From CAZXIC01 sp964640195 (lineage in GTDB: Archaea; Iainarchaeota; Iainarchaeia; Iainarchaeales; GCA-2688035), in NCBI GenBank assembly GCA_964640195.1, contig CAZXIC010000008.1, forward strand, positions 1-42,928: 42,928 nt of DNA. Reading direction: 5' to 3'. Shown here piece by piece: positions 22,454-30,657 of this stretch. The notes beneath the pieces are model-generated. The model did not search any database, was not told the DNA's origin, and was given only the letters and a program-made list of their open reading frames with translations. Numbering within the stretch: the first letter of the stretch is position 1; every line of letters starts with the position of its first letter. A program made the position numbers and the translations under genes.

Positions 22454-22987
22454 TCAAGCCCTTGCAAAAAACCTGAATTTGTTTAACACAGCGGAATCTT
22501 CCAGTTGCGGGTTGTTGACCACAGCCCTGTCGAGTAATGGTGTTAGAATCAGCACAAATGCGGTTACGCTTGCAAGGTGCAGCGCGGTGAATGGAATCTG
22601 CCCAATAAGTGCGACAGAGAACGGCATGTTGAAAACATAGCTTGACATTATCGGGCCTGTGATGAAGTCGAAAACCAAGACCCCAGCTATCCCACTGCCA
22701 ACGTAATGCTTGAGCCGTACCTTCCGTATCCTTTTGTAGATGAAGTAGAACAGCAGCCCAAGCCCGGCGTAAGTGCTGGCGGTAACCCATGTCCATATGC
22801 CAACTTTCATTGTTATAAAGTCAAATGAAACCATTGTAAGGAATGCGAACAAAGCGGCATTCCACCACCTGTCCTGCCTTGCATAGGGCAGCATGCAGCC
22901 CATTATGGGGTCGTTGTTCGGGATAAAGCGCAGCAGCCTGTAGGCGTTGCAGAACAGGATGCTCAATGCGTATTTTACAAGCTTCAT
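22454..22987 (-). CDS. ECF transporter S component-like membrane protein
   Basis: A 177-residue protein with about five to six membrane helices. RLLRFIPNNDPIMGCML near the start, and FDFITGPIMSSYVF followed by IPFTALHLASVTAF in the second half, resemble S components of energy-coupling factor vitamin transporters. No EcfA or EcfT gene is in the window; group II S components share a module encoded elsewhere. The coupled DUF4430 gene suggests a cobalamin-like ligand; a different small ligand is possible. Confidence 0.65.
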   Translation of the reverse strand: MKLVKYALSILFCNAYRLLRFIPNNDPIMGCMLPYARQDRWWNAALFAFLTMVSFDFITMKVGIWTWVTASTYAGLGLLFYFIYKRIRKVRLKHYVGSGIAGVLVFDFITGPIMSSYVFNMPFSVALIGQIPFTALHLASVTAFVLILTPLLDRAVVNNPQLEDSAVLNKFRFFARA

Positions 22988-23028
22988 TTTCTCTTACCAA
23001 TAAGGAATCCAAACTATTTAAATTTAAT

Positions 23029-23140
23029 TGCCACGGGTGGGAATTGAACCCACGAACCTCTCGATTTCTTACCTGGAAAGATTATGAGTTTCGCCCGCTT
23101 GGAAGCGTCGAGCGCTCTAACCAGGCTGAGCTACCGTGGC
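23029..23140 (-). tRNA. CAU tRNA (Met or Ile2) with two introns
   Basis: The acceptor GCCACGG/CCGTGGC, D arm, T arm GTGGG/CCCAC and anticodon stem CTCGA/TCGAG are clear. The 43 bases between the stem strands contain an intact loop CTCATAA, with 19 extra bases before it and 17 after. No single 36-base excision leaves a loop with U33, so two introns are required: one near 31-33 and one near 37-39. A CAU anticodon means elongator Met or Ile2; I cannot separate them. Confidence 0.82.
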
Positions 23141-23203
23141 ATTCCCCGGAATAAGGAATTTAATTCAATTAATGTTTTAAATAGAATCCGTTTTACATAG
23201 GTG

Positions 23204-23920
23204 TTATAGCATTACTATGCCTTTCTCTTCCAGGTCAGGCTGGTTTTGTTTGCTGTAATCCAGGCGCGATTTCATCTGCAAGCCATGGTTGTGCAGCAGA
23301 ACCCTGTCAGCATAGCCGATGAACAAGCCTGTTTCAAGAACGCCCGGAACGTCTTTTGCCTGGAACTCAAGGTCTTCAAGCGAGTAGATTTCGTCCACTT
23401 TCACGTCAATCACGTAATGGTTTGTTTCTGTTTTGAATGGCTTGCCTCTGAGCATTCTCAACTTCGCTTCCCCCAACTTTTCCAGCTGCAGCAACGTTCT
23501 CTTCCACCCAAAAACGCACACCTCGAACGGAATCCAGCCGCACAGCCTCTTCCCGTAATTTTTTTTCTCTGTTACCGCAATCAGCTCTGCTGCCGACTGC
23601 GCAACCATCTTGTCCCTGACAAAGCTGCTGCTGTCTCTCTTGATGTAGTTGAATGCCGTGTCAACCATGTCGGCAAACTCTATTGCGAGGTCGATTTCCC
23701 ATTCATTGACTGAAACGCAGGGTATGCTCAAAGAGCCCAGGGTTGCGGCAATTTCCCTGCTGGTTGCCACAACCTTCACGTCAAGGTTTTCTTCCTCTAT
23801 TTTCAGGGCAAGCTTCTTGGCAAAGCGCTTCGCATCAGAGCCTGTGCCGAATGCCAGCACCATCTTGTTGCTGATGTACCTTGCAACCAGCGCTTCAATT
23901 GTTTCCTCTTTAAGTGCCAT
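23204..23920 (-). CDS. rpiA: ribose-5-phosphate isomerase A, divergent
   Basis: A 238-residue RpiA-family protein with the phosphate-binding loop AFGTGSDA (about 23-30), ATSREIAATLGSLSIP (about 52-67), IPFEVCVFG and the C-terminal PGVLETGLFIG. RpiA interconverts ribose 5-phosphate and ribulose 5-phosphate. The active-site stretch normally DEID...KGGGAA...REK is altered here to ADMVDTA...RDSSSFVRDK: the Gly-rich part is lost and the catalytic Glu is replaced by Asp. It may be slow, altered in specificity, or a paralogue. Confidence 0.75.
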   Translation of the reverse strand: MALKEETIEALVARYISNKMVLAFGTGSDAKRFAKKLALKIEEENLDVKVVATSREIAATLGSLSIPCVSVNEWEIDLAIEFADMVDTAFNYIKRDSSSFVRDKMVAQSAAELIAVTEKKNYGKRLCGWIPFEVCVFGWKRTLLQLEKLGEAKLRMLRGKPFKTETNHYVIDVKVDEIYSLEDLEFQAKDVPGVLETGLFIGYADRVLLHNHGLQMKSRLDYSKQNQPDLEEKGIVML

Positions 23921-23998
23921 GGCAATTAACTCTAATTGTTTTTCGCTTATTTATTTTTTTGCTTGAAAGGAAAAAGGGGTTAAAAAGCCGCTTTTCGG

Positions 23999-25798
23999 CT
24001 ATTTAATCAAGCCTGTAAATGAAAGGGTGCAGAAGTCCTTGCCGAATGTGTTGCCTGTGTCAACTATCTTGATAGACTCGCCGCTGAGCAGGGGTTGCTC
24101 ATACCACTTGTCGCTGTTGTTGCTTATCTTAATCTGTGTGAGTTTTTTTCCTTCGAATGTAAGCTTTGCCTCCCAGTCGGTATCCTCCCCAAGGGGGAAG
24201 TCTTTTCCATCATAAATCTGCTCCAGGTTGCTGCCAAGCGAATACATGTAATCGCATCCGGCTATTACATCATCCTCGACGAAGTAGTTGTAGTAGTTTA
24301 TCCTAAGAGCTTTCAGCAGTTCATCTTCAAACAGGACATCAGAGATGCCCGCTTTCTGCCCTTTAACCAGCACGTCGCCTTGTTTCAATTCGAAGACAGC
24401 ACCGTCTGTGTCGCACCTTCTTAGCTCAATCGTGTAATCTTCGTTGTTCTTGCCCTTTAAGCCCCCCAGCACATCGCCGCTATCTGCATTCAGCCAAGTC
24501 TGGTCTGAAACCAGCCTGACTTCCCCAGCGTCCTTGTCGACAAATGCAACAAGCGCATCTGCGCCGAAGAGGGGCACTATTATCTTGTCGTCCTTTCCAG
24601 CAACGAATGGCTTGTCATTGCCTGGCAACTCGGTTGCTGGGATTCCTTCGCCCAAATCAAGGATGTAGGCAAGCCTTCCCCTGCCCATGTACAGCTCCCC
24701 AGTCTTTTCTTGCTGGTTGTAGTAGCCATTGCCGGAAACAAGGATTTTCTCGCGCATGTTTATTTTTGATGTTTCAACATTGTTGTATTTATATACTTTT
24801 TCTGTGTAGGACAGCAGCCCAAGATTGTTTGCATGCGTGGCATATTGGCTGAAGACTGCCTTCAGTTTTCCGTCAGCAGTCATCTCACTTAGGGTTGCGT
24901 GCAGCTTTGCTTCCTCGCCCCCGCACTTTACAGTTACCCTCAGCAGCTCGCCAAAGCCAGCCGGGCAATCCCAATCACTGCTGTAATCGCATCCGACAGG
25001 GCAGTAGCCGTCACTGGCACCGCAATTTCTTATTTCAGTGTAAGTGCACAGCGCTGGTTCGCCCTTGCATTCGTCCAGGGTGGAAGAATCGCCGTCATCG
25101 CAGTCTGCATCGGTTTCGCATTCGCCTGCGCTGCAATCAGTGTCATTGCTGTAATTGCAGGTCGCAGGGCAATAACCATCACCGGAGGCGCACTCTGTGA
25201 TTGGAGTATTGCTGCAAACATTTGGCTCTCCGCTAATGCATTCATCTTTGGTAGATGCATCCAAGTCATCGCAGTCTGCGTCTGTTTCACATTCTGCCTC
25301 AGAGCAGTCGCTGTCAAGAACATAAGTGCATGCAGCAGGACAGCATCCGTCACCTGTAACACATTGGGTTATCCTCTCCTGCGAACACTTTTTTGGAATG
25401 CCCTTGCACAAGTCAATTGTACATGGGTTACTGTCATCGCATAAAGAATCGTGCACGCAAAGGTCATCGCTCCTGTGAATGCATGCAATTGCCTTTGTTT
25501 TCTGGCTGACAAGCGCCTCAGCACTGTTCACGCCATCGCTGAACAAAACATAAAAGTAGTCTGTTACAGCAACGTTGGGACCGCACTTTGCCTCAAATTC
25601 AGCGATTCTCTGCTGAACCTGTTCCCTGCTCAAATTCACGAAGGTGACCTGGGCGTTGGGGTGCTCTGCCAGAAAGCTGGCAACAGATGGGGTTTCCCTC
25701 ACCTTTGCAACTACCTCAACCTCTGGCAAAACGCAGCCGCTGGCGGTAAATAAAGCAAACAATGCAATAAACAACAATATCGGGAAGACTTTGCCCAT
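23999..25798 (-). CDS. cysteine-rich lipoprotein, paralogue of the 6715-8988 protein
   Basis: A 599-residue exported protein with lipobox LFTASGC (Cys22 from ATG 25798). Its first 110 residues parallel the large lipoprotein (FLAEHPNAQV and a CGPNVAVTDYFYV region against its CGQQMQVKEYWYV). Cys-rich units of the type CETDADCDD...DEC...C follow at about 110-285. The C-terminal half is beta-rich and resembles archaeal lipid-anchored ligand-binding proteins without a clear family. It lies upstream of rpiA but is unrelated to it. Two paralogues about 15 kb apart suggest a surface-protein family in this genome. Confidence 0.7.
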   Translation of the reverse strand: MGKVFPILLFIALFALFTASGCVLPEVEVVAKVRETPSVASFLAEHPNAQVTFVNLSREQVQQRIAEFEAKCGPNVAVTDYFYVLFSDGVNSAEALVSQKTKAIACIHRSDDLCVHDSLCDDSNPCTIDLCKGIPKKCSQERITQCVTGDGCCPAACTYVLDSDCSEAECETDADCDDLDASTKDECISGEPNVCSNTPITECASGDGYCPATCNYSNDTDCSAGECETDADCDDGDSSTLDECKGEPALCTYTEIRNCGASDGYCPVGCDYSSDWDCPAGFGELLRVTVKCGGEEAKLHATLSEMTADGKLKAVFSQYATHANNLGLLSYTEKVYKYNNVETSKINMREKILVSGNGYYNQQEKTGELYMGRGRLAYILDLGEGIPATELPGNDKPFVAGKDDKIIVPLFGADALVAFVDKDAGEVRLVSDQTWLNADSGDVLGGLKGKNNEDYTIELRRCDTDGAVFELKQGDVLVKGQKAGISDVLFEDELLKALRINYYNYFVEDDVIAGCDYMYSLGSNLEQIYDGKDFPLGEDTDWEAKLTFEGKKLTQIKISNNSDKWYEQPLLSGESIKIVDTGNTFGKDFCTLSFTGLIK

Positions 25799-25973
25799 TC
25801 GTATCCAATAATGTGATTCTGGAATAAAAAGGTTTGGGTTCGGGAAACTAACCCCATTCATGCTTTTTTTTTGCTTTCGGGGAAAATTTAATTAAGTGCA
25901 CAGAGACACTTAAACAGGATAACCACTGCATCCGCAAAGCTATAAAATGCTTTTCCAATTTTATTTAGTTTAG

Positions 25974-26059
25974 GCCTCCGTGGCTCAATGGCAGAGCACA
26001 ACCATGGTATCTATTCGCCATTTAGGTTGGGGTTGTGGGTTCGATTCCCACCGGAGGCT
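25974..26059 (+). tRNA. tRNA-Thr (GGT) with 14-base intron
   Basis: The acceptor GCCTCCG/CGGAGGC, discriminator T, anticodon stem CAACC/GGTTG and loop ATGGTA + A fit tRNA-Thr. A 14-base intron lies at the canonical 37/38 site. Its last base is shared with the stop codon of the convergent hisS gene. Confidence 0.92.
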
Positions 26060-27375
26060 TATTTCAAAATAGATTTCAGCTCTTTTTCTAAATCAGAAAA
26101 CTTAACGCGCTTTTGCTTCTTCTTATCCATGTTTTTTATTGTAACTTCCCTTTTCTTTAATTCATCTTCTCCTACAATCACAACAACAGGAATGCCTTTC
26201 CGTTCAATGTTTTGAAGGTTTCTTTTAATGTTCCGCATCATTAAATCTATCTCGCAGTTTATTCCAAGTGCCCTAATCTTACTAGCCACTCCTACCATAT
26301 ATTGCACAATTTCATTGCCGGGTATGCGGACCATTTTCGCTTTTTTACCCTTTTCGTATTCCCAATCTGGGAGTTCCTTATATATAGGTGCAACAAAAAT
26401 TCTTACCCCCTGCTCCGGCTTCAGTTTCGCTTCAAGCGCATCCAGAAGCCTGTCAATGCCGAAACTGCCTCCAACACAAGCGGTTGGCTGCCCGCCGTAC
26501 AATTCAACAAGCCTGTCGTAGCGCCCGCCGCCGCCGACGCTGGGGCTGCCCTCCAGGCAGACCTCAAACACCATTCCAGTATAGTACTCCAAGCCCCTAG
26601 CAAGGCTCAAATCCAGTTCAACGAAATCGCCCAGACCGTTGCCCTCAATCAATTCAAACAACTTTTTCATTTCCTCCAAGGGAGCGGTGTTTTTCACTTT
26701 CACCCCGCCGAGCTCCTTTACCTTAAGCTGTCCAAGAATTTGTGCGTTGATTCCTTTTTCCTGCAGTTCTTTCCTCACTGCATCTTCGCCCTGCTTCTGC
26801 AGCTTGTCCAGGCACCTGAAGCATTCCGCAACCTGCGCCTTTTGAACGCCGCAGCACAACGCAATTTCTTCCAGCAGCTTCCTGTTGTTGATTTTTAACA
26901 CAAATTGGCCTTTCCTGAAGCCGAGCCCCTTCATCACGTCAATTGCAACAGCGATTGTTTCAAAGTCAGAGAGCACGCTCCCAGAGCCAACAATGTCCCA
27001 GTCTGCCTGGGTGAACTCGCGCCAGCGTTTTGCCGCAGGTCTGTCATACCTGTAAACTCTGCCAATCTGGTATCTCTTAAACGGCTTCGGCAGCCCCTTG
27101 TTTGATGCAACAACCCTTGCCAAGGGAACAGTCAAATCAAACCTCAAGCCCAATTCCCTGCCGCTCTTGTCTTTGAAGCAGTAAATCTCCTCCTTTATCG
27201 CTTCTCCCGCACCGCCCTTTTTGCTGAGCAGGGCAAAATCTTCAACAAGCGGCGTTTCCAGGGGAGCAAAGCCGTAGCTCTCAAAAACCCCCCTGCAGAC
27301 CCCTTCAATGAACTGCTTTTTCGCTGCCTGCAGTGGCAGGAAATCACGCATTCCTCGCACTGTCTGAAATTTCAT
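26059..27375 (-). CDS. hisS: histidyl-tRNA synthetase
   Basis: A 438-residue class II synthetase. Motif 2 (RPAAKRWREFTQADWDIVGS), the histidine loop LEYYTGMVFE and motif 3 (GGRYDRLVELYGG...SFGIDRL) are present, followed by a C-terminal anticodon-binding domain. It charges tRNA-His. It is the last gene of the his operon, 31 bases after hisG, placing charging with biosynthesis. tRNA-His itself lies just beyond the other end of the operon. Confidence 0.95.
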   Translation of the reverse strand: MKFQTVRGMRDFLPLQAAKKQFIEGVCRGVFESYGFAPLETPLVEDFALLSKKGGAGEAIKEEIYCFKDKSGRELGLRFDLTVPLARVVASNKGLPKPFKRYQIGRVYRYDRPAAKRWREFTQADWDIVGSGSVLSDFETIAVAIDVMKGLGFRKGQFVLKINNRKLLEEIALCCGVQKAQVAECFRCLDKLQKQGEDAVRKELQEKGINAQILGQLKVKELGGVKVKNTAPLEEMKKLFELIEGNGLGDFVELDLSLARGLEYYTGMVFEVCLEGSPSVGGGGRYDRLVELYGGQPTACVGGSFGIDRLLDALEAKLKPEQGVRIFVAPIYKELPDWEYEKGKKAKMVRIPGNEIVQYMVGVASKIRALGINCEIDLMMRNIKRNLQNIERKGIPVVVIVGEDELKKREVTIKNMDKKKQKRVKFSDLEKELKSILK

Positions 27376-27406
27376 GCTATCACCTACTTTTAATTCAAAA
27401 TCCTAT

Positions 27407-28276
27407 TTAAACAATTACCTTCTGCAGATTGTATTCCAGTATGTCCTCAGCTCCTGCTTTTTTGATTCTGCCAATGATTTCCTTGACCTTGTTTTTGTCC
27501 ACTGCAACCTTTATCGCATAGCCGGCTCCGCCATAAAGCTCGCTTACAGTTGGGCTTTTCATGCAGGGAAGCACTTTCACCAACCTCTCAAAATTGCGTT
27601 TTGACACGTTCATTTCAAGCAACACCTTTTGCTCTGCCAAGAGCACACCCTGCAACAGGTCATTTATCCCACATATTTTTTCCCTCTTCCAGGCCTTTTT
27701 CCATGCTTCCCTGTTTGCTATGAGCACTGTGCTTGATTTAAGCAGTTCGTCTATTATTTCCAGCTTGTTTGCCTTAAGCGAAGCACCTGTTTCAGTCAAG
27801 TCGACTATTGCATCAACCAGCTTTGGGCACTTTGTTTCCGTTGCCCCCCAAGAGAACTCCACCTTTGCATTTACCTTATTCTTCCGCAAGTAGCTTTTCG
27901 TTACCTCCACCAGTTCTGTTGCGATTCTTTTGCCTTTGAGGTCTTTAACCGAGCCTATTCTTGAGTCCTTGTTAGCTGCAAGAACCCAGCGCACATCCCT
28001 GTTTGTTTTCTTTGCATAGCGCAATTCTGTAATTTCCTTTACCTTTGCGTTTGTTTCAATGCACCAATCTCTGCCTGTGATGCCTGCATCTATCACGCCG
28101 TCTTCTATAAAGCGCGGCATTTCCTGTGCCCTGACCATCATCAATTCCATTTCAGGGTCGTCGATTGAGGGAAAATAGTCCCTTCCGTTAACTCCTATCT
28201 CAAACCCTGCTTTTTTGAACAAGCCAAGAGTTTTTTCTTCCAAGCTTCCTTTCGGTATGCCAAACACCAGTTTCAT
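27407..28276 (-). CDS. hisG: ATP phosphoribosyltransferase, long form
   Basis: A 289-residue HisG of the long type. It has the catalytic bilobal domain (IPKGSLEEKT, DAGITGRDW, DLTETGASL) and a C-terminal ACT-like regulatory domain from about residue 210 (LLEMNVSKRNFERLVKVLPCMKSPTV split here). It catalyses the first step, ATP plus PRPP. Long forms are feedback-inhibited by histidine and do not need HisZ. Its start overlaps the hisA-hisI stop by four bases. Confidence 0.93.
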   Translation of the reverse strand: MKLVFGIPKGSLEEKTLGLFKKAGFEIGVNGRDYFPSIDDPEMELMMVRAQEMPRFIEDGVIDAGITGRDWCIETNAKVKEITELRYAKKTNRDVRWVLAANKDSRIGSVKDLKGKRIATELVEVTKSYLRKNKVNAKVEFSWGATETKCPKLVDAIVDLTETGASLKANKLEIIDELLKSSTVLIANREAWKKAWKREKICGINDLLQGVLLAEQKVLLEMNVSKRNFERLVKVLPCMKSPTVSELYGGAGYAIKVAVDKNKVKEIIGRIKKAGAEDILEYNLQKVIV

Positions 28277-28977
28277 TTTTTCACCTCCTTTCTGTTAAAA
28301 AAGCAGGAGTATCTGCCTGTATGACACGCTCCGCCTTTCTGCCTTACTTTTAGCAGAATCGTGTCCCGGTCGCAGTCAAGCAGAACATCTTTCACTTCTT
28401 GATAATTTCCTGATGTTGCTCCCTTTTCCCATAGGCAACGCCTGCTTCTGCTCCAGTAGGTTGCTTTGCCTGTTTCCAATGTTCTTTTCAATGATCCTCT
28501 GGTCATATAGGCGAGCATCAGCACTTTGCCAGTTTTTTCCTCCTGCACAATTGCTGGCACCAAGCCCCTACCTTTTGCAAAATCCACTTCATTGAATTCC
28601 TTTATTTCATCCAGTGAAATTTTGCCAGAATAGAATGCCATTCCAACCACCGAATCAAAACCGAGGTTTTCCAAGGCAACTACCTCGGCTATGGAAGCGA
28701 TGCCACCAGCGAAGCTCTTCCTCTTCTCAGTGGCATCACCAAGCTGCTTCGCAAAATCAAACATTGTTCCAAGCATTGTGCCGTCCCTTTCGATACAGGT
28801 AAAAAGAAACTCAGAGCATTGTGGTTCCAGCAAGCGTATCATGTCCACCGCCCTCTGCCCAGTGTTTTGTGCCCAGCCTTTCACCATCACTTCCCCCTGC
28901 ATGCTGTCAATCGCCGCGATGAAGTCGATCACCGCCAAACTCTGCTGCAGCGCGCTGCATAAATGGCTGCGTTGCAC
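28273..28977 (-). CDS. hisI: HisA C-terminal half fused to HisI (frame 2 of a frameshifted gene)
   Basis: The first 120 residues are the second half of HisA (VIDFIAAIDSMQG, RDGTMLGTMFD, FAGGIASIAEV, VVGMAFYSGKI). From about 130 onward it is a complete HisI cyclohydrolase domain: VLMLAYMTRG, YWSRSRRCLWEKGATSGN, DCDRD and ACHTGRYSCF, with the zinc Cys residues kept. The HisA N-terminal half is in another frame (28907-29269). Joined, they make one protein of about 331 residues catalysing the third and fourth steps. HisI is usually alone or fused to HisE, so HisA-HisI is unusual. The annotated start in this frame is artificial. Confidence 0.85.
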   Translation of the reverse strand: MQRSHLCSALQQSLAVIDFIAAIDSMQGEVMVKGWAQNTGQRAVDMIRLLEPQCSEFLFTCIERDGTMLGTMFDFAKQLGDATEKRKSFAGGIASIAEVVALENLGFDSVVGMAFYSGKISLDEIKEFNEVDFAKGRGLVPAIVQEEKTGKVLMLAYMTRGSLKRTLETGKATYWSRSRRCLWEKGATSGNYQEVKDVLLDCDRDTILLKVRQKGGACHTGRYSCFFNRKEVKK

Positions 28978-29269
28978 TGCTCCCTATTATTACTTTTTCC
29001 GCACCCCAGCCGAGCACTTCGCCAATGCGCTCAATGCTCCTTATGCCGCCGCCGACTCTTGCCTTTACAATGCCACAAATTTCCTTGACCAGCACGCTGT
29101 TGTCGCCTCTTCCCATTGCAGCATCAAGGTCAATGACCTGCACTGCAGGCACCCCAGCCAGCCTTTCGGCTATCTTTACCGGCTCTTCGCGGATTTCAAG
29201 AATCTTCTCCTTCCCCTGCCTCAACCTGACGGCCTTTCCGCCCATGAGGTCAATGCTTGGTATTATCAT
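28907..29269 (-). CDS. hisA: HisA N-terminal half (frame 1 of a frameshifted gene)
   Basis: The frame begins MIIPSIDLMGGKAVRLRQG, with the catalytic Asp of HisA at position 7. It runs through IDLDAAMGRGDN, RVGGGIRS and VIIGSSATQPFMQR, then turns into unlike sequence. The true continuation (ALQQSLAVIDF) is in the frame of the downstream HisA-HisI part, so a one-base surplus or two-base loss lies near 28948-28958 in GCAGCGCGCTGCAT. HisA isomerises ProFAR to PRFAR. Its start overlaps the hisF stop (ATGA). Confidence 0.85.
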   Translation of the reverse strand: MIIPSIDLMGGKAVRLRQGKEKILEIREEPVKIAERLAGVPAVQVIDLDAAMGRGDNSVLVKEICGIVKARVGGGIRSIERIGEVLGWGAEKVIIGSSATQPFMQRAAAEFGGDRLHRGD

Positions 29270-30042
29270 TTTCTCACCTCAATTCTGTTTTTTTCCAAAA
29301 ATTCCTTAACCTCTTTTACCGTAAATTTTCCGTAGTGGAATATTGATGCTGCGAGGACTGCATCAGCCTTGCCTGTTGTCAGCACAGCGGCCATGCTTTC
29401 CAGAGAGCCAGCACCGCCTGAAGCAATAACCGGTATGCCAACAGCTCCGCTCACTCTTCTCGTCAGTTCCATGTCAAACCCCCGTTTCGTGCCGTCCCTG
29501 TCCATTGAAGTCAGCAGTATTTCCCCCGCACCCAAGCGTTCGGCTTTTTTCGCCCACTCAACTGTATCAATCCCCGCAGGTTTCCTGCCGCCATAAATAA
29601 AGGCACCCCACTGCTTGCTTCCTTCGCTTTTCTTCTTTGCGTCAATTGCGACCACAACTGCCTGGCTGCCAAACCTCTTGCTTAGTTCGGCGATAAGCCG
29701 TGGGTTTTCAACTGCTGCAGTATTGATTGAAACCTTGTCTGCCCCAGCCCTGAAAAGATTGCTTGCTTCCCGAACGCTTCTGATGCCGCCTCCAGCAGTT
29801 ACAGGCACAAATACCCCCTTGCATGTTTTCTTCACTACTTCCACCATTGTTTCCCTCTTTTCCGCGCTTGCTGTTATGTCAAGAAAGCAGATTTCGTCCG
29901 CTCCTTGGGCGTAATACTGCCTTGCCATTTTCCACGGCATGCCAGCGTACCGTATCTGTCTGAACTTCGTTCCTTTAACCACCCTTCCACATGGCACGCT
30001 AAGGTCGCAGTCCAGGCAAGGAATTACCCTTTTTGCAAGCAT
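29266..30042 (-). CDS. hisF: imidazole glycerol phosphate synthase, cyclase subunit
   Basis: A 258-residue TIM-barrel protein with the first catalytic Asp in VIPCLDCDL. The phosphate loops GGGIRSVREA and ASGGAGSLES and the segment AIDAKKKSEG are also present. With HisH it converts PRFAR and ammonia to IGP and AICAR. Length and motifs are normal. It directly follows hisH (TAAATG), as expected for a two-subunit complex. Confidence 0.95.
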   Translation of the reverse strand: MLAKRVIPCLDCDLSVPCGRVVKGTKFRQIRYAGMPWKMARQYYAQGADEICFLDITASAEKRETMVEVVKKTCKGVFVPVTAGGGIRSVREASNLFRAGADKVSINTAAVENPRLIAELSKRFGSQAVVVAIDAKKKSEGSKQWGAFIYGGRKPAGIDTVEWAKKAERLGAGEILLTSMDRDGTKRGFDMELTRRVSGAVGIPVIASGGAGSLESMAAVLTTGKADAVLAASIFHYGKFTVKEVKEFLEKNRIEVRK

Positions 30043-30657
30043 TTATTTCACACCCGCGAAATTTTTCAAGATTCTCAATCCAATGGCGCCGCTTTTTTCA
30101 GGGTGAAACTGCGTTGCAAAAACATTGCCTGCTTCAAGCGCAGCACAAAAACGCTGCCCATACTCAGCCCTGGCAGCAATAATGCCTTCCTCCACATGCT
30201 CTGCGAAATAGCTGTTGGCAAAGAACGCAAACTGCCCTTCTTTAACTCCTTCTAACAGCCTGCTTTTCTTTGCCAGTCCAAGCTTATTCCAGCCAATCTG
30301 CGGGGTTTTCACGCCGATGAACCGTTTTATTTTCCCCTTGAACAGGCAGAGCCCGGTTTCGCCAAAGCTTTCCTCGCTTTCTTCAAAAAGCAGCTGCATG
30401 CCAATGCATATGCCCAGAAAAGGCCTGCCTGACAAAACAAATTTTTTTATTGCAGCATCCAGTTTTTCCGCCCGCAATTTTTGCATTGCTGAGCCAAAGC
30501 TGCCCACACCCGGCAGCACCAGCCTTTCAGCGATGGCAACCTCTGCTGGTTTTCTTGCCACAGACGCCTCCACGCCAATTCCTGCAAAAGCATTGCTCAC
30601 ACTAGCCAAATTGCCGAATCCGGCATCGACTACCACAATGACCTTTTCCCGTGTCAT
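30043..30657 (-). CDS. hisH: imidazole glycerol phosphate synthase, glutaminase subunit
   Basis: A 204-residue class I glutamine amidotransferase. The nucleophile lies in FLGICIGMQLLFEES, with the His-x-Glu pair in FHPEKSG near the C-terminus. The GVGSFGSAM loop is also present. It supplies ammonia to HisF. Its ATG overlaps the restored hisB stop (ATGA). Confidence 0.95.
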   Translation of the reverse strand: MTREKVIVVVDAGFGNLASVSNAFAGIGVEASVARKPAEVAIAERLVLPGVGSFGSAMQKLRAEKLDAAIKKFVLSGRPFLGICIGMQLLFEESEESFGETGLCLFKGKIKRFIGVKTPQIGWNKLGLAKKSRLLEGVKEGQFAFFANSYFAEHVEEGIIAARAEYGQRFCAALEAGNVFATQFHPEKSGAIGLRILKNFAGVK

